A stretch of DNA of 64,000 nt from Andrena cerasifolii (lineage: Eukaryota > Arthropoda > Insecta > Hymenoptera > Andrenidae), in NCBI RefSeq assembly GCF_050908995.1, contig NC_135124.1, positions 7,440,001-7,504,000 on the forward strand, in the 5' to 3' direction. Below, piece by piece: positions 34,104-45,332 of the stretch (position 1 is the first letter of the stretch; each line of letters starts with the position of its first letter). The notes under the pieces were generated by a model. It made no database searches, was not told the DNA's origin, and saw nothing but the letters and a program-made list of their open reading frames with translations. A program made the translations under genes and the position numbers.

Positions 34104-36360
34104 GGGGGTATTCTCGTCTAGAGGGACGAGATCCTCTGTTCTCTTTAGGGACGACCCACTAAAAACTACGCAATTTTTACCGATAAGCATTATCCACACG
34201 TATTTACTAACTTTTAAAAAATTTCAGTCATGTGTAATAATAATTAATGGAGATATGGGCTTTTCTCAAAACGGTGTTTTTCATGACGGTGCGCACGATA
34301 TCTCAACTTCTAATGGGCCAATCTGGTCCATCGTTTTCGGGTACCTTCAGAAAACATAATTCTAGCCAGTAGCGGAATCAAGGCGAAATAGTTTTTTTCA
34401 CAAGTCAACAGGCCGTTTAAAGACGAAAAAACTGGGAAAAGATGAGTTTCAATTCTAAGTCCCGCCAGTTTGTGAATTTTTATTATTTTTTTTTTTCATA
34501 AATCTGCTACCGGCTATAGCTGCACTCTTTCTGATTAAGAATCCTTTTGGTTTTTTTGGATAATTCTCATCGGTGAAAACTGTGTAGTTTTTTGTGCTTC
34601 ATCCCCAAAGAAAGACAAAAAATTGGGCTTCCACACGAGAATACTCCCATAAAGCAAGGACATTTTCAGCATGTATACAACTTACTTAAATCTGCAAACG
34701 GGATTTTTAAATTTTCATCACAGGCTCAGATACAAAAGTTGAAGAAACGACGAAACAAGTCACCTAATAAAGTAATCCTTCTAGCTTCTAAAAAAACTCC
34801 AGTCGTTTGGACCAATTTAAAAAAAAAGTTATTCTGTTTTAAAGGGTGTGCAAATAATTTGTCACCTCACTGTAAATACAATTTGCTCCGACGTCATTTT
34901 TAAGTGAACCAGTTTGTCAATTTGATTGAAATGTGTAAACATTCTTCTTTCAATTTGATTGAATCAACCGTATCGTTCAACCAAAACGAACCGGATAACT
35001 TCGCCTAAGTTCACAGAAAGCAAAACCAGTTCAATGTCCAGTTTCAATCAATTTAGACACCTATTTATTCTTTCCTACATAAACTCACATAATCAGAAAC
35101 ACCTCCAATCCCAACACCGCCAAGCCAACCCTGATTCCGCCCGAACAACCGCGGGACAAAAAATCTCACCAATCCCTCCCCTCCAACCCACTCGCACCTC
35201 CCCCGTTGAAACTTAAAAAACAAAGAAGCACCTGGAAAATAAATTGAAACCATCGACAATCGAACGAAACAAGACACTCCGATCCCTATCGGCGATCGTT
35301 CCCTCTGAATCGAGCGAGTCTTCCATCGACGTGACCAGAGTCCTCGGCATTATCTGTCCACGAATTAAACCATCCATCAGCCAAGTCAACGCGAACAAAA
35401 ATAAGGCCACAAAAATATACCCGCGTGTAGAGTTATAAATCAATCGCGCGGGGCGAGGGGGATGGGGGAGGGGCGTGTAATGCGACGCGCGAGGAATCGA
35501 CGCAGGAGATCGAGCGCTCGCGGCGAGCCGATTTTTGCGCGAATGGCTCGCGAGGGGCAGCGTCGTTGACAGTCAGCAGGGTCAACGAGAGGGCAGCAAT
35601 AATGACGGAGCCACGTTCATGACAGCCAGTACTTTCGCGTCTCATGATCGATGCACTGTCGATGTGGAACGTGACCGGCGTGGTTGCCTTAACGAATGAA
35701 GTTCCGTGACGGGGTGACGGCTCGTGACGAGCGACACGAGAATCGCGCACCGTGACTTCCACCCACGGCCCCGCGTCGTTATAATGCGGCGTTATGCTAA
35801 TTAATTATCCAGCAAGCCGGGGCCCATCGCTGGAACCTTCAGCTTCCGCGCTCCTCTTGGGGGAATCGACTGCGATCGGGATCGGTCAGTTAGAAAGCTG
35901 CGCGTGTCAATGGTGGTCGACCTCTTGGCATTTGGCTTGACAGTCCGGCGACTGACGAGCGAATTTAGAGCGGGCAGGAAGGGGATGCAGTGTGCTACGC
36001 TTGGGGAAATGCACGAAGGGCGGTTCTTAAAATTAGGTTCTGAGGCACTGGTTGGTGAGAGACCGATGACGCGAACGTTTGGAATTTTTTTAGGAATTTG
36101 GCTTTTAGTGTGGATGTATGTGTAGATAAGATGTGTGTTTCCTCTTGGGGGAGTTTTGCCTGTTTTGGTGTGTTTCTTCTTTGTCTTGTATTTGAATTTC
36201 GGTTTTAGGAAGTTGGGGATGTTTATAGGTTGGGTACGGAGATGTGGATAGTTTTCTGTGTCAAGGGGTCGAGGTCACAGATTTTTTAATTAAAGTGGGT
36301 TAATATAGAACCTTTTCAGATTACAGCTCCTTGGTAGAACGTTTTTATACAGAGCTTTCA
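34104..36360. other. no recognised gene
   Basis: AT-rich to 35430, then a CpG-rich island at 35430-36130. Frames of up to 109 codons (for example 34592-34903, Lys-rich, and 35433-35762) have no recognisable domain. A 44-bp dispersed repeat lies at 34963-35006. Confidence 0.4.
34963..35006 (+). repeat. dispersed repeat, copy 1
   Basis: Shares TTCAACCAAAACGAACC and flanking bases (about 35 of 44) with 38079-38122 in the same orientation. No boundaries or family recognised. Confidence 0.65.
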
Positions 36361-36685
36361 AAGTAGATTTTTAGCATTTACATTGGTAGGGTAGATGCAC
36401 CATTTGTGGCCATTTTAAGGTATTGTACCAGTTTTGGCTACTTCTTAAAAAATGTAATATTTTTCCGTGTAAGCAATAAATGTAACCTTATATTTCTGGC
36501 GGTATACTAAACAAAATATTTATGATTTAAAAAAATGGAGAGTCATAGATTAAATAAGGAAAAAACTTATTTCTTACTTTACAGTGCATTTTTATTTTTT
36601 TGAAGTCTATTATAATTTTTGTTTAACTTTAATTTTTTACGCTTTAGTTATATAAATTGTATAACTACATTTATTTTTTAAAAAT

Positions 36686-36808
36686 ATGGGCAGACCTACA
36701 AGAGGAGCTGCACGTAAAAAAAACCGTTTGCTAGAAACGGAAGATTCCAATATTAATAATGAAACAGATTTCTTATTTTTTTATGTAACTTTAATACTAC
36801 TTAACTGA
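36686..36808 (+). CDS. 40-codon frame with basic GRP-R-type N-terminus
   Basis: ATG at 36686 opens a 40-residue frame beginning MGRPTRGAARKKNRLLETED and ending at TGA 36806. The basic GRP start resembles an AT-hook or the first residues of some transposases. The preceding 320 bases are AT-rich, and a G-rich motif at 36388 (GGTAGGGTAGATGCACC) could be a transposon end, but no inverted partner was found. I cannot assign a family. It may be the 5' stub of a transposase or chance. Confidence 0.2.
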   Translation: MGRPTRGAARKKNRLLETEDSNINNETDFLFFYVTLILLN

Positions 36809-39800
36809 TTTTGATAATTCTTTCTGCATGACCTAAGTTGATTAAAGCTAAACTAACTGCAAAAAATTCCACGAAAATCGATCCAGTAGTTAAGAGAAAT
36901 TCTCGGACAAACATAATACGTACTAACACATCGAACCTCTTTCTTTTTGAAGTCGGTAAAAATAGGTTCGTTTCATTTGCTATTAAATAATCTTTTCCAG
37001 TCAAGTTATTTAACTGACACAAATTTCCATGCCGCCTAGGAATTGATGCCAACTCTCACCCCACTGTGCGACGGTTCTTATCGGTGTAATGCGTCCACGG
37101 TTAGGTTAGCCAGTCGTAGGCCGAGTTTACTGGCATCCGTACCGTGCATATCAACGTAACTGCGTCGCTGGTTGCTGCCGGGGTGCCGCCGTAAAGGGTG
37201 TCAGGCCTCCTTCAGCCCTCAACAAATCGTGCGCGGAATTTTCACGCAGCATCGCGTATAAAGCAGAGGCTTTACTTACGCACTCCCACCCACCCTCTGT
37301 TAGCCTACGTCGCGCTGGTCGCAGTTGCTAAGTCGTGTCGTAAACATTCATTTCCACCAGCGGAGTAACAGGGTTCGTTATGGTATCGCGTATCAAATTT
37401 TCCGCCGGTAGTTAGCGCGGAAATTGCGCTCAATCTTGTTACAATGGGGGAAGGAAAATTGGCGAACTTTTGGGGGATGTTCAGTGTCTTTGAACTTCAA
37501 ACTTCGGAGACATGGTGTTCTTTGTAGAGGGAAAGGTCGCTCGTCATCTTTGTACAGTAATTTGCCAGATAAATAGTGTTTTCAGTTGTTTGATGGTGTG
37601 GGTTCAGCAGAGATGGGCACCAATTTATTTGGAATGAAAAAATTGAGTTTGAATAAGAGATACAAATTTTATTCGTTACTCGTCGAATGAAGGTAAAGTA
37701 TTTTTTATTTCGTACGTTAGTTAAATCATTTTTTATTTAGATAATTCCCAACTTTGGGATTAAGTTCCTTTCTGGGAGTACGGTGGATGTAGGTTGAGAT
37801 TTTGAAGAGTGTAGCATGATAGGAATCGAGTATTTTGTGAGTTTAGAGAATTATAGGTAGGTATGCTAACTTATGTAGGACGTAGAGCTATTCAGTTTAT
37901 AATAAACGGCTTCATTTGTTTCCGTTCGAAGTACTTTTTCCACAGCTGTTCCACGACCAAACTTTTTGAATTAATAGATTTTTTCTCTACCCTTTTGGGA
38001 AATATGGAAGCTTCCCCCAGGGCCTGCATTATTCTACTTAACATTTAATTCAGAAAACTGTTTAGCAATATCTGTCAAATCAACCGCACTGTTCAACCAA
38101 AACGAACCATGTAAATTCGCCTTCAGTTGTCTGTTACTTACTTAGCTATCTACTTTCTTGCCTATACAAGTCTACAAACAAATACTTTCTATTTCCAAAA
38201 ACGAAACGAGGGATCGTTTAGCGTAGAAGCAATAATTGTGCTCGATGTAATTCATACATGAGGTGGTTTCGAATGATCAGCTGATTCTGCTTCAAGTAGC
38301 CCAAAATTTCTCAAAACTAAACTATGCGACAATATCAGTTATTATTTAATTGACAACGATTTAAATTTTGCTAGGCGATATTAGGCACGGTCAGCCTACC
38401 TACATAAGTAAATCCACGCTGTGAATTATTCCAGCCTTATAAATTTAATTCATTAATCACCTGCTACGCTAATTGCCATTGTCAGAAGTACTTATCCCTG
38501 CTTCGTCGTATTCGTCAAACGGTCTGAAAAATTTCCCCTGGGAAGGAGGGGGATGGGCAAAAATTTTAATTTGGCAGGAAGCAACGGTAGGACGAAATTC
38601 AAGGGAATCGGTGATTCGGGCAATGCCGTCGTAACAGAGGCGAGACCCGCGAAAATTAAGTCTCCAGGCCGAGTATATTTGGAACAGTTACGTTTGCTAC
38701 CACGAATGCACGCGAACTGTAACTTGTTTATTTAATGCAAGTGCCCATTCACTTTCAAGCGCCCTCCCGTGTGCTGCACTTTTGCGAGTGCATACAGAAC
38801 TGTAGTTTCGCTCTTCGTTGCAGCCGAAACTGCGCGCCTTTTCGTTTAGAGTTTTAGAGGAAAGCGTCTGCAGCTGTTTCGCCACGAACTCGTAACGAAC
38901 GATCGTTTTGCGTCGGCAGATCAAAAACGATCACGTGAGAATCGTCGTAAGGTGTAGGAATGGTTTTGCTCGAGATTTTAAACTTCTCATTTTGCTAGTT
39001 AATGCTTAAATGTATTCTAACGAACGACTTCGTTAACCATTCCCATTTTTGTTATTAACTAGTTACCTCGTTTTTCTGTTGATTGAATAGAAATATTGGG
39101 CGAAAGGTAGGGTTAAATTATTCTACCTGTTAATTTGGTTTTTATTGGTTTCCTTATTGACTTCGTGAACGTTTTTAATGAATGGAAATTTTCAATACGT
39201 TGTAATACGATATTAATAAATATTTCAATCGTTTTATTTAATACCGAAAATGTATCAGATTGTAAAGTAACTTACAGAATATATTCAAATTATTAATATT
39301 TTCGAGATTGCGTTAACAAAAACATGTTGTGTAAAAATAATACCAATAAAAAAACGTAAAATGAAATAAAATATTTTAAATCCTAATTTAATGATGATGT
39401 GGAAATGATGATCAAATATAATTTATCATACCTATTCTTTATTTCATTTCAATACTGATTTCTCAAATCAGAATTGGATTTGAGAGAGATAATTCTAGTC
39501 GTCTTATTAAATTTCTCGTTACTAACGATTGGTAGCAAAATTCCAATTTGTACTGTTATCAAATATGCTCCTCGTCGAATCGTATCGGCCACAGATCTTC
39601 ACAAACTTCACATGGTGAATCATACTATTATTTTAAAGTACCAGATTTGTGAAAAAGCTGGTTAAACTTTATGTTAGTCGTATATCTCGTATGATTTTGC
39701 TGGTTCTCGAATTGAGCATTCTGATAGGGGTTATCATACATTGCACACATCGATAGCAACATTTTACTGCGTCCAATCTCCATTTGACGTCACTATATCC

Positions 39801-42561
39801 CGAATATAGTGTTCCGATATAGTACAAGTATTATAAGGATTGAGTTTCTACATTTTTCCAGTTATCATGAGTCCTCAAGAAGTTTTAACTTTGTGATTAC
39901 TATCCAAAAGTATAAATTAAGACTGATAGAATATTAATCAGTGAGTAAGGGAAATGTTGATATTTAAATATTAGTCTTAGTTTACACTTTTTCATAGCTT
40001 TGTTTGCATCTGAATAACAAATAATATTCTTGTACTGCTATTCTCATATTTATTCAGAGTTAATGATATCTTCAACAGAACAGGAATAATATAGAAAAAT
40101 CGTAGCTTTAATATCAAAAGTGAGATGCTTCGAATACATTCGAAAAACGTTGAAATATCGAAGAAATTAAAATAGGTAAATAGAAACTAAATTGTTAAAG
40201 GAGTAGATTATCCCGACGTGGCAATTTTATAATGCAGAAGTATTAAATTATAGCGTTAGTGAATATCGAAGTCCTCCAATTTCCAAATTCCTAAAATACA
40301 AAATATTAAACTAATCGAAATATCTCAGCATTTAAATAGTAAACTGTCACTTCATACATCTTCGTACCTCAAATTTCCAAAATTCAGCTCGAACGACACA
40401 GACGTGTTGCCTTTCTTCAGCAACTTGTTCACCTCCTCATTAACGTTTCACAGAGAGACAGCCGAACCGAAACTTTCATCTTTTCATCACTCTCACAGGC
40501 TGCTTAAAAAGAAGCATGTAGCCCCGAGGCAAAATTTTCTTCACAGAGAGAAAAAAAAACCTTATTCTTCATTTGAAGTCAGCGTTTTCCTCGCGTAAAG
40601 TAAGAAACTTCACTACCATGAAAATTGCAACATTCTTTCCTCCAAAAAGAAAAGAAGGAAGCAAAAAATTTCATCACACGTTTCCATTTAAACTTATTAC
40701 GCACGGAAGTACGAAACCGTGACAGTGTTTTCACGGAATACTCTTACTATCTGAATCCTTCCTGTCCATCCAACTTCCTTATATTTTTTCAGAATTAGAA
40801 GAGACCCCAATATAAATGCGAGTGGGTCAGAAAAGACCCCAAGGGCGTAGTAACTTTATCTCCACGTATTTGTCTATTCTGTTATCGCAATTATCAACAG
40901 TCTTTTTATTTCTCTATTTTTCCACTTTTATCTCCTTTGTTACGCAACTTTTGCGAATATTATTTCTATTATACACATCGTTCCTCCATTCTGTGTGTTA
41001 GTAGCAATTAAGCTAATCCGCAGTTTTACATCACTGGGTACATATTTTTTTATGTGCTGTAATAACGATATTATTATTATTGTTATCCTTCCTGCCGGGG
41101 ACTCCGCGAGGAAAGCACGAATAGGTAAACGGTCGATAATCTCCACTTGAACGGATTACCGGCGAGTAACCAGGAACTATCGCGTTTATGAATTTATTGC
41201 GAGTCAAATTTAACCCTGTGTCGCGGTGTTGCCGTAGCATTATGAATTAATTCGGCCCCGTGGATTTTAGAAAGCTCTGCGCTGATTACGGATTATCGCG
41301 CCTCCACCACTGTTTTCGTATAATTAAAATTCGCGCTGCCTCGAAGAATGCAAATCCGCCGCTTATGGCGATAACGAGGCTGGATAGTGTTTCCCCGATA
41401 ATACGTGTATTCTGTGTGCTGAATCATATTTCCGGGATTATTGTGCCCCGTTCTGTATTTAACAGCAGCCTTTAGTTCGTGGATATTGAAAAACAAGAGC
41501 AATTAAAAAACTAATTGGCATGTACAGAAGATCAGGAAGAATACGATTTTTCAAAAATTCCCCCAAACATTTTGCAGATAAGTATTTCAACTATCTTACT
41601 GTGAAATTATTTTAATATAACTTTCACGCGATGTAAATATGAATTTAAAGATTCCTTAAAAATTTCAGTTTTTGAAGTATCTGACTGAAACAGAAATGAG
41701 TTTATTCAGAATAAATTCTGCATTGCGACTTTATGCAATCACTTTAGTCTCGTAATAAACTGTATCCAGAAAGAAGTTGCGCAAATGGTTCGCCTTACGA
41801 ACTAAAGAATTACCAGTGAAACAGATTTTAAACAAATCCAAAGTTGCACGGTGGCTTAAGTTCGCGGCAGCACAGAAGCCAGCGCTCGATCTTTCCGATT
41901 CATTAATAAGCAAGTTTGCCAGCGAGCTGTCCACGATTAATCGGCCGGGGGAAAGTCCCGCGTCGATGAATTGCCTCGATTACCGATTGATTTCCGCCCG
42001 TTATCGAACTTTTCTCGATCGCCGCCGGAACACGGACAATGGCGAATCCACGGGGGCCAATAAAACGCTATTGACAAATCTGACAGACAAATGGTAGCGA
42101 GCGGCTGGAAAGTAACGTTCTAAATTACGGAACACGGTATCCGGTAGTAAAATGAAATTTGTCAGTGCCGCGAACCGGTCTGATCGCCATGATTTATGGC
42201 ACGCACTCGCGGCGTTAGCGCATGAATCGGCGGCTGGGGTCGTTTTCTTTTCAGGAGAATTAAGCGCGGCCGCGTAGAACGCTGCAGCTCGTTTCGCGTG
42301 TAATTAGTGTCAGACGATTTATCGATTAATAATGGGAACCGTCCTTTCAAGCTGGAATTACGGAAACGGCTGTATAATCGTCGGGGCCGCAGCGGCGCTG
42401 TAGATTTATCTCCTCGAAAGCGAATCGTACCTTCGATCATTCTCCCTATTTATTTGCAACTTGCTGCATATTAATAGTAACGAGTACCATCTACCTGATC
42501 CATTTCTCCCCATCAGTAAATCCGTATTTATTACTGTGACACATTGACAGTTTCAATATGA
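36809..42561. other. no recognised gene
   Basis: Long, mainly AT-rich stretch. Frames rarely exceed 100 codons (41777-42097, 106 codons) and none has recognisable features. Besides the dispersed repeat at 38079 there is a small hairpin near 39791 (CACTATAT/ATATAGTG). No RNA gene or TIR pair found. Confidence 0.4.
38079..38122 (+). repeat. dispersed repeat, copy 2
   Basis: Counterpart of 34963-35006, about 3.1 kb away in the same orientation; similarity ends within a few bases of both coordinates. Confidence 0.65.
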
Positions 42562-42569
42562 GTGGACAT

Positions 42570-43271
42570 TAGGGTGGCTCTTATTTACCCTTGGTAACAA
42601 TTTTTTTCAACATTTTCTTCGGCGCACCCTCCTATTCAAATAATTAAAAAAAATATCGGTGTAGAGTTTGAGCTCGATCGAATAACGGGAAAGAGTGCCC
42701 CTGGGCCCTTAAACATTTAAATGTTTTTAATATTTTTGCGAATTTCGGTCCCAAATTTACAGGAAACATTCATGACATATCAAACACTGAAAATAAGGTT
42801 TTTCTTTATCTTTTTCGCATATTTCGGTATATGCCCCTCCCCTTAAATGTTTAAAAATAGTCCTCGAAAATAGAAATTCCATTTTTTGTTCGCCTTCATA
42901 AATAAAAAGTGTTCTAGAACCATTTAAACTTTAAAAATTTGAGGGAAAAAAGTTTTTTTTTAGTTCTTCCGACTTTTTTCGAAAACTGTTTGTCGCGCGA
43001 GAAAAAGTAATAGAACCTTAAATATACTCCTTGTCCTGACCTACAACTTTTGTTTGACACATTTTTTGATTCAATCAATAACTTGGAGGATATTATATAA
43101 AATCGACTTCGCGATCTGCTAAATAATGATTTAAATGTTTAAGGGCTCAGGGGCACCCTTTCCCGTTCTCCGATCGCGCTCAAACTTTACCTGGATTTTC
43201 TTTAATTATTTGGAACTATTCTGGGGGGTGCCCCGAAGAAAATTCAAAAGTCGAAAATAAGAGCCACCCTA
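42570..43271. mobile_element. long-TIR transposon derivative with 8-bp target duplication
   Basis: Ends TAGGGTGGCTCTTATTT are inverted at both sides, and similarity continues for roughly 150 bases per arm (shared AACGGGAAAG, GTGCCCCTG, CCTTAAACATTTAAAT, here split into short blocks). It is flanked by GTGGACAT at 42562-42569 and 43272-43279. The 8-bp duplication with a TAGGG end fits hAT or a related superfamily, although hAT termini are usually shorter. The 702-bp body has no transposase frame. Confidence 0.85.
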
Positions 43272-43279
43272 GTGGACAT

Positions 43280-45116
43280 AGATCGTGAACCTTTTGATCT
43301 ATTGTCGACGGAATTGAGCATCGACGGATTTAGATTATAGAAGAAGGGATCGTGTTTCGCGCGCGTTATTTTGATCCGGTGCTGCTATAGATCACGCCCA
43401 TGGCCGAGAGTATTCTAAACGAGAGCGAATCGCCGGTGCTACGATGATGATGGCCGTGGAAGTACCTAGTCGGTTATCCTCGAGGGACGCGGACCGTTCA
43501 GGGTAATTGAAACGTGTCTCCGCGGTATTATTTATTGCCGGTCGTAAATCGAATTTACCTAGCCGTATACCTTGTATCAGGGCCCGATTTATTGCACTCG
43601 TAAAAACTCGTCTGCCCCGTCCGCTCGGACACCCTCTGTTCTCGCCATCCTTCGCGGCCGATTTCACGCGGGATATTTCGTTTTACGGAAACGTTTCGTG
43701 GCTTGACAGTCCTTCCTGCTTCTTTTCGCCGGTGTTCGCGCCGCGGCTGACGATCCACCGCCGGGGGAAGCGTTTTTGCGGAGCTCCGCGTTACGATCGC
43801 GGCCAGCGGAACGGGGAATTTGCAAGCTCGATGGTCGAAGCTTAAAGGGGGTCGTTTTTACAGGTTCTGGCAAAAAATATGTGCCTAGGGAATTGTGGGA
43901 AGAACAAATGTGGATACATCGTTTTATTGAAGTACTTAATCGTTTTATTGTGGGGTTTACGTATGGTCTTGGTAAACATAGTGATGATTTAAGCGGGGTA
44001 AAAAGAATAGAAGGTTTGGGATAAGGTGTCTGTAATTTTAAGTTAACTTGGATTATTAATAGGTATTAAGGGGTTAGCCTACTGTGACAGATAAAAATAA
44101 AAGACTTTTTCGGGCATAGATTGTGAGGAAAGTAAAAATTCAATCAATTTGCGGTTTGGCACTTTATTTGAGCATATTATAAAGCAATAAAATCCATTGC
44201 AAAAACAGTAAAAAGTTGAATATATTAACCATGAGACGACTACGCGTGAATTTTTTATTTTCGCGAACAGACAATCGGTATACACGATTGCGTCTTTTAG
44301 GAGTATCTGAAATAAAAAAACGAATATTTTTCATTAATTATAATGCATTTCCTAGGTGATGACCTTTCGTTTTTCTTAATTTATCAAAAATGAACCAAAT
44401 GGCAAGTATTTGAACATTTTTTGCGACTTTCTGCAAAATTTATTTTACTAAATTTGTTTAGAATTTACAATAAAAAACTGATATTGCAAAAAGCGACGGT
44501 CAACGCCTAATAACTGTTATGACTAATATATGAGTAAATTTTCATTGCAATCGGACCATTAGAACCCGAGAAATCTTTTACACCGTTCGGCTGTACGCGA
44601 AAAGCTCGTCTGGAAATTAATGTTCCCCTTCATCCGTTTGAAAACTCGAAAGTTTTCAAGTAAGCTTGTGAGGCGTAGGAAGCTAACAAAGTGCTTTGCA
44701 CATGACGCTTGCGGTACGCAACTCCGCGGAATAAATAATTCGCCGAGTTTAACGCTATCTTCGAGACAACTTGGAAGCTGCGCGAAAGTTGGCCGAGATT
44801 AGTCTTGAAACGAGATTATTACACGGAAGGTATTTGTTAGAATTATATCGTAGAGATGAACCTATAATCTTGCAGCAGAGCTATTTTCCACTCGTGCCTG
44901 GCAATCCTCTAGTAAACGAAAATTAATGAAAACTTTATAGTAACGCTGGTGCTACTTATACCATTTTCTGAACCCAATTATTTACAGTATTTTATAAATG
45001 CTTCTTGGGTCTCTTTCATTGCAATCAAATTCTGCGAAATTCACAATAATAAATAATCACTGATATTAAGTGATTTCCAATGGAAAACCGAACACCCAAT
45101 TTCTCCACGGTAGAGT
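43280..45116. other. no recognised gene; one TTAAGGGG end
   Basis: A CpG-rich island at 43320-43860 has overlapping frames up to 112 codons without domains. TTAAGGGGTTAGCCTACTG at 44066 resembles the TTAA element ends, without a partner end. The remainder is AT-rich. Confidence 0.4.
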
Positions 45117-45124
45117 CTATTACA

Positions 45125-45324
45125 CAGTGGCGCTCCCAGTGGGGATGCCCAAGGGGCCCTGGCACCCTGCAAAGCAGGGGCTTTGTAAACAGAAACGAAA
45201 ACTGGATTTTATTCTTAACATAAATTATTATAATCCCCTAAAGAATTTTATCGAATTTGCATTGAAAATATCTTTATCCATTCCACTCGGCTTCCCCCAA
45301 GATTAAATCCTGAATGCGCCACTG
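45125..45324. mobile_element. hAT-type MITE with 8-bp target duplication
   Basis: Ends CAGTGGCGCTCCCAGTG and, in reverse complement, CAGTGGCGCATTCAGG. The flanks CTATTACA (45117-45124) and TTATTACA (45325-45332) match at 7 of 8 bases. It shares its CAGTGGCG terminus with the MITE at 13765-14007, and is of similar length. No coding capacity. Confidence 0.85.
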
Positions 45325-45332
45325 TTATTACA

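Noticed and set aside
37610..37630. hAT-like end CAGAGATGGGCA
   Set aside because: No matching opposite end or target duplication was found nearby.
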